A stretch of DNA of 56,222 nt from Strigomonas culicis. Its lineage: Eukaryota > Euglenozoa > Kinetoplastea > Trypanosomatida > Trypanosomatidae. Position numbers and translations under genes: made by a program. Each line of letters begins with the position of its first letter. Position 1 is the first letter of the stretch. Below, piece after piece: positions 38,003-46,705 of the stretch. The notes under the pieces were generated by a model, which worked only from the letters and a program-made list of their open reading frames with translations, ran no database searches and was not told the DNA's origin. Location: contig AUXH01000049.1 of NCBI GenBank assembly GCA_000482145.1, positions 1 to 56,222 on the forward strand, given 5' to 3'.

Positions 38003-40405
38003 ATGATCCGAGCACTTCGTCGATCGGCTCTGTACCGCCCCCAGCCGCTCCGCTGCCTCTCGTCCATGCTGTCGCTGGAGACGGCGGCCACTGCTCACAT
38101 CCGACTGCCGCTGCCGCCACGTCCCAGTGCGCAGCTGCGCCGCTACGTTGGCAGCCCCCGCGTCGCGGTGGGGGCGGCGTCGTCGCCACGGTTCTATGCC
38201 ACGCTACCGCAGCCTCCGGCGCCGCCGCAGCCGCTGGAGCGCTGCTTCGGCACCCCGCTCGTCGGTACAGGCCTGCACCTCGGCAATTTTGTTCGCTACG
38301 TGGAGGAGCAGAACCTAACGAACACGGCGACGGCGACACGCACGGATAGTAGTGCGTATTACGGTGCCCTCCTCGACCAGCTGGTGTGCGCGCCATCGCA
38401 GGCGGGTCCGACCGGCGATGCGCCGCGGCACATTGTGTCGCTCACCGGGCGCCTGGAGCGGCTGCGCGTGCGGGGCAACGTCGCCTTCGCGGTGCTGCGG
38501 CAGCCCCCGACGGGGGACACGATTCAGATTGTCTTTACGCACGACAAGGCGGCCGGCGGCGGCGGCGCGGCGCGCTTGATCCCGGCTGTAAAGAAGGTCC
38601 ACGTGGAGAGCATCGTGGAGGTGCGCGGGGTGCTGCGGCCGGCGGAGGCCACCGTGCTCGGTTGTAGCTGTGCGCACTACGAGGTGCACGTGCACGAGGG
38701 ACTGCTGGCGGCGGCGCCGCCGCCCAGCCCGAGCGACGCGGCGCACCGGACGGAGCGGAGGGACGTCCACCGGCTGCTGCGGGTGGTGAGTGCCGCGCGC
38801 GCGCCGCTGCCCTTCCCGCTGCAGGACCCGACCGCGAAGCTGAACACGCGGCTGAACGCCCGCTCCTTCGACCTGCGGACGACGCTGTCCAACGCCATTT
38901 TTCAGCTGAACAGCGATGTGAGCCGCTTCTTCCGGCTGCTGCTGGAGCCGCTGCAGTTCGTGGAGATCCACACGCCGAAGCTGATCCCGGCCGCCTCGGA
39001 GGGCAGCGGTAGCGCCGTCTTCCGTGTGGAGAACTACTTCGCGGCCGCGGACGCGGGCGCTGCTGCGACGGGCGGCAGCGAGGCGGTGTACCTGGCGCAG
39101 TCCCCGCAGCTGTACAAGCAGATGGCGGTGATGGGCGATCTCCTGCGGGTGTACGAGATTGGGCCTGTCTTTCGCGCGGAGAAGAGTCTGACGCACCGCC
39201 ACCTGTGCGAGTTCACCGGCATCGACTGCGAGTTCGCGATCGAGGACACCTACGTGGCGGACTTCATTGCCGGCGCGCCGGCGGAGGGGCTGAACACAAG
39301 TTACTTCCAGGTGCTGGACGTGTTGGAGTACGTTGTGTGCGGCGTCCTCCACGGGCTCCAGACGGATCCCACGAACCGTAAGCGCATCGAACAGGTAGTA
39401 CAGGGGATGCGGGCGCTGCAGGGTGCGCCCGACACGAGCGACGCGGCGGCGGCCGCCATCGTGTACGAGGTGCCGCCGCACATCATAGAGCAGTACCACC
39501 TGCCGTTCGACAGCCGGCCCGCCATCGCTGCGCCGAGCACGGACCCGTACCACGCCCGCGTCGGCGGCGGCGGCGCCGCGCTGCCCCCGACGGGGGCTGG
39601 GGGCCCGTCCCACTTCAACGTCCTGCGCATGACGTTTGACGACGCGGTGCAGCTGCTGCGCGACAGCGGCGCGTTGGCGGAGGAGGCGGCCTTCAACCGT
39701 GCGAACAATATTGCTGCTGCTGGTGGTGGGGCGAGCGCGGATGGGACGTCAGGCTTTATCGACGACTTCTCGCTCTTCTTGGAGAAGAAGTTGGGGGTGC
39801 TGATCAAGCAGCGGTACGGCGTCGATGTGTACGTGATCGACCAGTTCTACTTCACCGCCCGACCCTTCTACACGCTGCCGCTCTCCCTCCGGCATCACGA
39901 GGCGGCTTTCCGCCCAGAGGCGGCGGGTCCTGCCACCGCGGCCCCGCAGCAGGGCAAGAAGAAGAAGAAGCAGCAGCAAAAGCAGCAGCAGATGAAGGAG
40001 CCGCAGGCGGCGGAGGAGGGGGATGTGGCGCCCGACGTGTACGACTTCAATGCGGCGGTGCGGGCGCTCCAGACGAACCCGCCCGCGTCCGCGGCGCGCT
40101 CGACCGCGCACCTCAAGACGTGCAGCTTCGACATGTACCTCCGCGGCGAGGAGATCTGCAGCGGGGCGCAGCGCATCCACAACCGGGACCTTCTCCTCTT
40201 CAACTGCGGGCCCCACAAGAAGGGGCTGCCCCCTGCGGCCGTGGCGGAGGATCTGAAGGACTACGCGGACGCCTTTGCGTACGGCAGCTGGCCGCACGGC
40301 GGCTTCGGCCTCGGCCTGGAGCGCATCGTGCTCTTCTTTCTGCAGCTGGACGATATTCGCCGCTGTTCGCTCTTTCCGCGCGACCCGCGCCGTGTGCGGC
40401 CCTGA
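38003..40405 (+). CDS. Aspartyl-tRNA synthetase with mitochondrial-like presequence
   Basis: The protein has 800 residues. The order is: Arg-rich N-terminus MIRALRRSALYRPQPLR, an anticodon-binding OB-fold (IVSLTGRLERLRVRGNVAFA, near 143-165), then the class II catalytic core with SEGSGSAVF, YLAQSPQLYKQM, motif 2 YEIGPVFRAEKSLTHRHLCE and motif 3 FGLGLERIVLFF, ending in CSLFPRDPRRVRP, the typical C-terminus of archaeal/eukaryotic AspRS. It charges tRNA-Asp with aspartate. Trypanosomes are known to carry separate cytosolic and mitochondrial AspRS; the presequence suggests this is the mitochondrial one. A poly-Lys/Gln insert (about residues 652-672) and an insert of about 80 residues (about 500-580) interrupt the core. 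Start chosen at 38003 rather than the upstream ATG at 37877, whose extra 42 residues come from the splice tract. Confidence 0.85.
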   Translation: MIRALRRSALYRPQPLRCLSSMLSLETAATAHIRLPLPPRPSAQLRRYVGSPRVAVGAASSPRFYATLPQPPAPPQPLERCFGTPLVGTGLHLGNFVRYVEEQNLTNTATATRTDSSAYYGALLDQLVCAPSQAGPTGDAPRHIVSLTGRLERLRVRGNVAFAVLRQPPTGDTIQIVFTHDKAAGGGGAARLIPAVKKVHVESIVEVRGVLRPAEATVLGCSCAHYEVHVHEGLLAAAPPPSPSDAAHRTERRDVHRLLRVVSAARAPLPFPLQDPTAKLNTRLNARSFDLRTTLSNAIFQLNSDVSRFFRLLLEPLQFVEIHTPKLIPAASEGSGSAVFRVENYFAAADAGAAATGGSEAVYLAQSPQLYKQMAVMGDLLRVYEIGPVFRAEKSLTHRHLCEFTGIDCEFAIEDTYVADFIAGAPAEGLNTSYFQVLDVLEYVVCGVLHGLQTDPTNRKRIEQVVQGMRALQGAPDTSDAAAAAIVYEVPPHIIEQYHLPFDSRPAIAAPSTDPYHARVGGGGAALPPTGAGGPSHFNVLRMTFDDAVQLLRDSGALAEEAAFNRANNIAAAGGGASADGTSGFIDDFSLFLEKKLGVLIKQRYGVDVYVIDQFYFTARPFYTLPLSLRHHEAAFRPEAAGPATAAPQQGKKKKKQQQKQQQMKEPQAAEEGDVAPDVYDFNAAVRALQTNPPASAARSTAHLKTCSFDMYLRGEEICSGAQRIHNRDLLLFNCGPHKKGLPPAAVAEDLKDYADAFAYGSWPHGGFGLGLERIVLFFLQLDDIRRCSLFPRDPRRVRP

Positions 40406-40606
40406 CACACCGGCGGATTAAACACCTACAGAGAAACTAAAGCCATTTCGTGATCTTGATCAAACAACACGTACGTGGTTATTGTGATTCATTATATTGA
40501 TTAAATATGCATGTACACTTGGTTGAAGTGGAAGTCACTCTCTCTCTCCTTCTCTCTCTTCTCTTTGTGGTAGGATAGTGGAATACACATAGCAGCAAGC
40601 GCTCGT

Positions 40607-41422
40607 ATGCGACGATGGGCTCGCCGCTTCCCTCTGTGCACTCTCGCCGCGCGGCAGACTCTGCGTGAGCCGCGCCGCCGCTGCCACGCCGTACCACCGC
40701 CACCGCCGTGCCCGTCTGTGTCCACGTCTGCTCCTTCTTCCCCTTCCAGTCCTAGCCGCGCGGCGCAGGATGGAAAGACTCAGAAGGCTAAGGTGGCAGT
40801 GCCCGTCGCCCAGGTGTGGGTGCTGACCGATGTCAGCTCTTCGAAGCGGGTCACCCGCCCCTTCGTGGCGGAGTACGTGGTGCCGCAGGTGGAGGCGCTG
40901 CTGCGGCGCGCGGACGACGAGCGGCGCTGTCCGTGTGCCCGGCAGCAGCAGCTGTACCTCTTCGCGCACGAGACGCCGCTGCTGCAGCACGACAGCTGGC
41001 GCCCGCTTTGGGAGGAGCACCTCCGCCGTGTGCGCCTGCCGCAAGAGCAACAGCATCCAGGGCCTCATGACACGCCGCTGATGGAAGACTATGCGGTCGT
41101 GCCGTTTCGTGTGGATGTCTTCTTGCCCATCCGAATACAGATCAAGCAGTTCGTGCTGCACTGCCTGCAGCGGATCTACGCGGACGCGCCGCGAGGGCCA
41201 CCGACGACACCGCGTGCTACCCATGTGGTGAGCGTCATAGGGGCTGACAAGGACATGCCCTATTATGGGAACTTGCTGGAGCAGCTCCGGGCGACGCACG
41301 TGGGAAGAGGTACCACAGGCACCACAGAGTCTATTACTTCTACTAACAATAAGATGAGTGAAGAACATGTTGTCGTCTTGCTGTTCAACTCGGATCGTTT
41401 GGTGGATGAGGTGCGGATATAA
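40607..41422 (+). CDS. Putative mitochondrial protein, possibly NYN/PIN-like fold
   Basis: The protein has 271 residues. The N-terminus MRRWARRFPLCTLAARQTLR is Arg-rich without acidic residues, as in mitochondrial presequences. After a Pro/Ser linker there is a strand-like VAQVWVLTDVSS, later RVDVFLPIRIQIKQFVLHCL, THVVSVIGADKDMPYYGNLL and HVVVLLFNSDRLVDEV. The order strand-D, VDV-helix, strand-GADKD-helix, strand resembles NYN/PIN-like nucleases, where the last Asp-x-Asp would correspond to the SGDxDF motif. The match is by eye and weak, since the conserved Gly-Asp-x-Asp is only ADKD. Other possibilities include a mitoribosomal protein specific to kinetoplastids. Confidence 0.6.
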   Translation: MRRWARRFPLCTLAARQTLREPRRRCHAVPPPPPCPSVSTSAPSSPSSPSRAAQDGKTQKAKVAVPVAQVWVLTDVSSSKRVTRPFVAEYVVPQVEALLRRADDERRCPCARQQQLYLFAHETPLLQHDSWRPLWEEHLRRVRLPQEQQHPGPHDTPLMEDYAVVPFRVDVFLPIRIQIKQFVLHCLQRIYADAPRGPPTTPRATHVVSVIGADKDMPYYGNLLEQLRATHVGRGTTGTTESITSTNNKMSEEHVVVLLFNSDRLVDEVRI

Positions 41423-41636
41423 GCACCATGTGTAGTGTGTTGTGTATAGTATATACTATTCTTATTTCGAATTAAAAACAACAACAATGAAGAAACCTAA
41501 AAAGAAGCGCCATCTAATAACAATACGATATATTAAAAGTATCGCTGTGCCCTTTCACCTTTCGTTGTCTTTTCTCCCTTTTACAAATAGAAAGTAGATA
41601 CTAATACACTTTTTTTTCTTTAGATTCACCACCATC

Positions 41637-42923
41637 ATGTCTGAGGACTTTACATTACATATCCTACTGGACGAGTCGCTCTCACCTGCTATCATAGATA
41701 ACCTCTTGCCAGACCGCAATAATAGTAACAACCCCTTGTATGTCACATGTAAGCACACAACGTGTCATGTCCAGAAGCGAAGGAACTCTGCTTCTCAGAC
41801 TATTATTATGCTAACTGATCCGTGTGCTAAACAGGGTGGGAGTATTGCTACTAATACTACTTATAAAAGAATCAGGGAGGAGAAGTCGACAAGGGGGTCG
41901 CACGAGAATCTTTTAGACGTGGCGTCCATCGAAGCGATCAACATACTTGGCCAGCCGGTCACGCGTGTCGGCGACACGGACACCGTGTATGACCCTACCA
42001 TGCTGATACACATTTTTATTGTGCTGGATGCCCTGCAGGTACGCTTGTTTCTCCCCCCGCGCAAGAACACTGCGACGCGTCCGGCGCATATTCTGCATTC
42101 CTATCTGGACGGCATCTGTGCGGCCGTTCAGGAGAACGAAGCCACCTTATTCTCTGCTGCCCGCGGCGCGGAGCAGCCGCCGCAGCGGCCGGCGTCATGC
42201 TTTAAAGTGCACCTACTAGTGGCCCCCAACGTCACCGCCGATCCCACGCACACGGCGGTTGCGGGCACGAATATCACCAACACGAACATCACAAAGAAGG
42301 AGGCAGCCTTGTTGTTTGCGGAGGCGGTTACGTGGCGGTTCGCACATCCGGGGGAGGGCGCGGCAGCACGTCCCTTCTTCTTAGGTCTGTGCAGCACCGC
42401 GGCGACGGTGGATGCGCTCAACCACATCATCCTGTCCTTTGCCAATAAGTACATGAAGTTGCTCCGCGAAAAAGGTGTTCAGAAGCGCAAGCAGGAGCAG
42501 TGCAACAGCACGGCACCGGAGATGGTGACCAAGGAGTACCTGCAGGCTGCCGCCGCCGCGACGGCGCTGCCCGGCGGACGGCAGCCGCCCATGAAGTTGA
42601 GCGCGGCAGGCAAAACCGGCAGCGCTGGCTTTCTCGATCTCTACCGGCGCATGCTGGGCGAGATCCATGGCTACTCGGAGCGCAAGGTGCTGGCGACGCT
42701 GCAGGCCTTTCCCACCCTCGCCAGCCTGCTGGCCTACATCGAGGCGCAGGGGCTGGACCGGCTGGACCTCGGCGCCGCCGGTCCCGCCGGCGTCGGCAGC
42801 GTGTACGTGTCGGAGGTCAACGAGCACGGCGATGGCGGCGCGGAGGCGGGCGCGGCAAAGCGCCGCAACGTTTGTGATGTAAACGTGGTCGACGCCCTTA
42901 CACGAAGCTATCTTCCCCAGTAG
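41637..42923 (+). CDS. Possible MUS81/EME1 (XPF-family) protein with C-terminal helix-hairpin-helix
   Basis: The protein has 428 residues. Near residues 332-372 the C-terminal part reads LDLYRRMLGEIHGYSERKVL then ATLQAFPTLASLLAYIE, which fits the tandem helix-hairpin-helix of MUS81/EME1 (an R-M/L-x-x-I-x-G-x-S core followed by a Y/F-P/S-T-x-x-S-L-L segment). The N-terminal part starts LHILLDESLSP and contains a central region about 100-270 that could be a diverged nuclease fold, but I do not see the ERK-x3-D signature of active members, so a non-catalytic partner such as EME1 is more likely. Such complexes cut branched recombination intermediates. The first 90 residues use AT-richer codons. 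The assignment is tentative. Confidence 0.6.
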   Translation: MSEDFTLHILLDESLSPAIIDNLLPDRNNSNNPLYVTCKHTTCHVQKRRNSASQTIIMLTDPCAKQGGSIATNTTYKRIREEKSTRGSHENLLDVASIEAINILGQPVTRVGDTDTVYDPTMLIHIFIVLDALQVRLFLPPRKNTATRPAHILHSYLDGICAAVQENEATLFSAARGAEQPPQRPASCFKVHLLVAPNVTADPTHTAVAGTNITNTNITKKEAALLFAEAVTWRFAHPGEGAAARPFFLGLCSTAATVDALNHIILSFANKYMKLLREKGVQKRKQEQCNSTAPEMVTKEYLQAAAAATALPGGRQPPMKLSAAGKTGSAGFLDLYRRMLGEIHGYSERKVLATLQAFPTLASLLAYIEAQGLDRLDLGAAGPAGVGSVYVSEVNEHGDGGAEAGAAKRRNVCDVNVVDALTRSYLPQ

Positions 42924-43260
42924 CAAGCGACTCCCTTTCTCTTACACCGCTTCCACTTTTTATTTTTCAGTTGCTTATTCGTGTGTATTTATGTTTGGGG
43001 ATTGTATGCACTGGATGTACCTAGCGTGCCGTCATACAATGAATGCGTTGGGTGTAGCACACGCACTCGCACGGACACCCGCTTACACTTTTCTCTCTCT
43101 CTTTTTTTTTCTTTGCGGTTTTTACAGCCTCCGTAGCTTGTTACCATAATTCCTATTTACAATTCAAGCTACCACACTCACACACATACACATACATTAT
43201 TATTATTATTATTATTACATTTCTAGATTATCTATTGACACGTGTATTGATCAAGGCAGG
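42924..43260. other. AT-rich intergenic spacer with ATT repeat
   Basis: No gene seen. A pyrimidine tract at about 43088-43110 ends in TTTACAG at 43128, the likely acceptor. A pure ATT repeat at 43196-43217 would lie in the 5' UTR of the next gene. Confidence 0.6.
43196..43217. repeat. ATT trinucleotide repeat
   Basis: About seven uninterrupted ATT units, 45 bases upstream of the next start codon. Confidence 0.9.
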
Positions 43261-44442
43261 ATGCCCTCCTCTTCTGCCTCCGCCTCCAACCCGCCTTGCC
43301 AAAAGCTGGTCTCCATTCTGCAGGAGAAGTACCCCACCCACAAGGACCACATCGACCGCGCACAGCGCGTCCTGCAGCACCTCATCACCGCCTTCTGCGT
43401 CGTGTCGCCGTACGCCGCGCGGGGGTGGCAGCAGCTGGCCGCGCTGCGTGCCGCCTTCGTCGGCGCGGACGGCACGGTCGGCGGCCTCCCGCTGTCGGAC
43501 GTGCTGCCGCTGTTCATGGGCCTTGTCTTCTGCTTCTTTGGCAGCTCCTTCCTCCTTCTCTTCACCGTCGCCGCGACGGTGCGGCTTGTGTGCTGGGACG
43601 TCGTGCGCGCGAGCGGCGCGGTGCTGCTGGAGAACTACCGTGTCGCGTGGCAGGAGCACAAGCGCGACGAGCAGCGCGACGACGACGGCAACGGCATCCC
43701 GGATGTGGATGAGATCGACACGAACGCGTACATCGCCCGCAAGGTGCGGGTGTTCGTCAAGTCCATCGACGTCCAGCAGGTCAGCACGGCCGTCCAGGCG
43801 CTGTTGGCCGGCGTCATGTCCGTCGTCGCGACGCTGCGGGTCGGCTTCGCGAAGCGGCTGACGCTGAGCGCGTCGCTCGCCAACGCGCTCGCGCCGTACC
43901 TCCACCTCGCGCCCTTCCTGCGCGATCATGTGCTCGCGGGCAGCGAGCTGCAGAAGCTCGCGGAGCTGCTCGAGCGCGGGATGCTGCACGGCGGCTGCTT
44001 CCTGCTCTCGCTGCTGCTGTCCCGCTTCCTCTACATGGTGTACTGCGCGGTGCGCGGTGCGGACCTCTTCGTGTTCTTCTCCCTGCGGCTCGCGATACGC
44101 CAGCGGTGGATCCGCGGGGAGGACTACGGCATCGCGGTCGAGCGCATGGAGGACGTGGTGGCGCGCAAGAGGCGGCGCACGCGCACGCCCTCGCCGCCAC
44201 CGCCGCCGGCCGACCCCACCGCGGTCGCGGCCAGTGAGGATATCCTCAGCACACGCTTCACCATCTCCAACTTCAGCGACCCGAAGATCAAGCTCTTCTT
44301 GGTGGTGGTCGCCTCCATGGGTTTTTTTTTCCAGCTCGCTCACCACGACGGGTTGCCCTTTCCCTTTAATGTGGTGCTGCTGCCCCTCACGATCGCGGAG
44401 GGGGTGCTGTCGGTGGTGCTGTCCTTCTTGATGGTGTTGTAA
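43261..44442 (+). CDS. Multipass membrane protein with an EF-hand-like loop
   Basis: The protein has 393 residues. Hydrophobic segments lie near residues 82-113, 178-200, 240-262, 340-358 and 366-393. Between the first two, facing one side of the membrane, is DDDGNGIPDVDE (140-151), which matches the 12-residue calcium loop pattern D-x-D-x-N-G-x-x-D-x-x-E. A Pro/Arg-rich patch (ARKRRRTRTPSPPPPP, near 300) separates the last two segments. The architecture suggests a calcium-responsive membrane protein, but no transporter or channel family is recognised and a single loop without flanking EF helices could instead be structural. The start is the first ATG after the acceptor at 43128. Confidence 0.7.
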   Translation: MPSSSASASNPPCQKLVSILQEKYPTHKDHIDRAQRVLQHLITAFCVVSPYAARGWQQLAALRAAFVGADGTVGGLPLSDVLPLFMGLVFCFFGSSFLLLFTVAATVRLVCWDVVRASGAVLLENYRVAWQEHKRDEQRDDDGNGIPDVDEIDTNAYIARKVRVFVKSIDVQQVSTAVQALLAGVMSVVATLRVGFAKRLTLSASLANALAPYLHLAPFLRDHVLAGSELQKLAELLERGMLHGGCFLLSLLLSRFLYMVYCAVRGADLFVFFSLRLAIRQRWIRGEDYGIAVERMEDVVARKRRRTRTPSPPPPPADPTAVAASEDILSTRFTISNFSDPKIKLFLVVVASMGFFFQLAHHDGLPFPFNVVLLPLTIAEGVLSVVLSFLMVL

Positions 44443-45234
44443 AAAAAAAAAAAGAGGATTAAAAAAAAAAGGAAAGGAAAAGGGAGAAGGGATATGGGTG
44501 TTTTTTTTTTCTTCTTTCTTTTCTTGGTGTCTCTCTTTCGTTTTTTTTTTTGGTTATTTATTTATTATTGATTATTGTGCTTTAAGGTTGACTTTATTTT
44601 TTCGTTTGTATATTTGATATGCGGTTTGTAGATGTTCACTTACACATACATAGTAGTTCACCCGTTATCCATACATAAGAGAAAAAAACGGAAGACCCAA
44701 CATGTATCTTTTATTGGCACCATCATTCTCATTCCTCTATTTTTTTTCCCTTTTGCTTCTTTGTTTGTAAACATTGTAGTTAAAGACAGAAAAAAAAAAC
44801 AAATCTATATACACAACAACAACAATGCAAAAGAAAAGAAAATGAATATAAATCCGAACTTGTACGGACACAGGGACCTTAAAAACAAAGTGCACATCGA
44901 AAAGAGAAACATTCTGATGGAGGATGAGAAATTTATATTTTTGTTTTTCGTTTTGCGGCAGGCAGGTCTCGCTCACCGAGAAGCAACAACTGAATAGGTG
45001 TGCACTCATCGGATGACAATCACCACATTCGTTTTCTTGAAAAAGAAAAGATAATGCACAGTAATGTGATGTATGTATAGGCTATATGTGTGTCTCGCAT
45101 TTTCTTCTCTCTTACACTCTTTTTCTCTGCGTATATGTATATCCATAGTTTTTAGAGGCGTGTATAGTGTGTAGACACATACTTTTTCCCTTTCTGAAAC
45201 ACACACACACACACATACACACATACACTTCGTC
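44443..45234. other. AT-rich intergenic spacer
   Basis: No convincing gene in 790 bases. Short frames here are Lys/Asn/Phe-rich and arise from poly-A and poly-T. A CA-rich stretch (45200-45230) precedes the next ATG. Confidence 0.55.
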
Positions 45235-46401
45235 ATGAAGAAGCAAAACACGCTGCTCGCTCTCTTCGATGGTTACATGAACGTGAAAGACAACAGCCTC
45301 TCGTCTGAGACGAAAGTGGGCGGCACGCCCGTGTACCTGCCACGGTGGCCGCGCGCCGCGCCCCCGGCGAGCGATATCGTCTTCTCGGAGGCGGACGCGC
45401 AGACCATCGAGGACCTGACGCGGTGCAAGGTGTGCCAGCGGCCGATGGCGCTGCTCGTCCAGGCCTACGCGCCGCTCCCCATCGCGGCTGTGCACAACCG
45501 CATGCTGTACGTCTTCGCCTGCAACCGCAGCGTCTGCGCGCGGCAGCCGTCGCTCAGCTTTTCGTGCTTCAGCGTGACGGTCAACCGCGACGACGCGGCC
45601 GCGCTGGCGCCGGCGGCGGACGAGGATGAGGTCATCCAGGTGGGCCCGCTGCTGCCGGCCGAGCTGCGCGATCTGGCCGGCGCCGATGACGCCGGCCAGA
45701 TGCTGCCGCCCGCCTTCGTGTGCATCGAGGACGAGCCGGCGGGCGAGGCGCCCATCGTCGCGACCGCCGTGGAGCAGGACCTGCTGCGCAAGTATGAGCT
45801 GGAGGAGGCGGAGCGCGAGCGGCGGCAGCGCGCGGCGGAGGCGGACGAGGACGAGGCCCACACGCGCGAGGATCTCCTCGAGATGGAGAAGGCATTCGCA
45901 CTCGGAGAGAAGAAGTCGGAGTACTACTTTGAGAAGTTCCGGCAGCAGGTCGCGAAGGCCCCGCAGCAGGTGCTGCGGTACTACCCGCCGCTGCCGCTCG
46001 CGGACGGCGCCGCGCCGCGGCTGCGGAACCGGGCGCCGCTCTTTATGAACCCACCCCGCTTCAATAGTCTCTTCTCGGCGATCCCGCCCTGCGCCCACTG
46101 CGGCGCGGCCTGCACCCACGAGGTGCAGGTGATGCCCTCCATATTGTACTTCCTGCGGTCGAAGGACTACGTGGTGGGGAGCGAGCCGGACAGCGGTGCC
46201 GCCGCGGCGAGCCCCGGCGCGGATGAAGGCACTGACTTCGCGACCATCACTGTCTACGTCTGTGGACGGCAGTGCGTGCGCGAGGCGGTGGGCGGCGGGG
46301 CCGCGGCGGGGGATGGGGTCGTCGTGGAGGTGCGTCGTGAACATGTTTGCGTCGAGCCTCCGCCGAGTGTGGACGAGATTGATGAGGAGCTAACCGAGTA
46401 A
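45235..46401 (+). CDS. PDCD2/TSR4-family protein (uS5/Rps2 chaperone)
   Basis: The protein has 388 residues. It opens with the PDCD2 pattern KVGGTPVYLPRW, then TRCKVCQRPMALLVQAYAPL (Cys64, Cys67) and NRMLYVFACNRSVCARQ, which together form the N-terminal zinc-binding half. The C-terminal half has IPPCAHCGAAC, IMPSILYFLRSKD-like residues and VYVCGRQCVREA, as expected for the PDCD2 C-terminal domain. In yeast, TSR4 binds newly made Rps2 co-translationally and takes part in small-subunit assembly; the same job is inferred here. An acidic/Ala-rich insert separates the two halves. The start follows a long CA/T-rich leader and is the first in-frame ATG. Confidence 0.85.
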   Translation: MKKQNTLLALFDGYMNVKDNSLSSETKVGGTPVYLPRWPRAAPPASDIVFSEADAQTIEDLTRCKVCQRPMALLVQAYAPLPIAAVHNRMLYVFACNRSVCARQPSLSFSCFSVTVNRDDAAALAPAADEDEVIQVGPLLPAELRDLAGADDAGQMLPPAFVCIEDEPAGEAPIVATAVEQDLLRKYELEEAERERRQRAAEADEDEAHTREDLLEMEKAFALGEKKSEYYFEKFRQQVAKAPQQVLRYYPPLPLADGAAPRLRNRAPLFMNPPRFNSLFSAIPPCAHCGAACTHEVQVMPSILYFLRSKDYVVGSEPDSGAAAASPGADEGTDFATITVYVCGRQCVREAVGGGAAAGDGVVVEVRREHVCVEPPPSVDEIDEELTE

Positions 46402-46705
46402 ACATAAGCATAAACATAAAAAAAACAACAGCAACAACGGTGGCATGTACTATGTTTTGCTTCTTTGTGTTCTTTCTGCTGACGCGTTAGAGCTGCAAGA
46501 AAAAAAAAACATGAAAAATTAAAGAACGTACCATACCACCTTCCTTCTTTTTCTCTTTACTCTTTTACTTTCCTTTCATAGTATATCATACATGGAGAAA
46601 ATAAAAATAAAAAACAAATCAAGGTATCTTCATTAATACTCACTTGCACACACAATAACAATAGACTAATAATTCTACTAATACAAAGAAACACAGTACA
46701 TATTC
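46402..46705. other. AT-rich intergenic spacer
   Basis: No gene seen; T/C tract at about 46541-46580 is the probable splice signal. Confidence 0.5.

Noticed and set aside
44632..44997. Open frame of 121 codons in the spacer before the PDCD2-like gene
   Set aside because: Lys/Phe/Asn-rich product of poly-A and poly-T, AT-rich codons unlike any real gene here.
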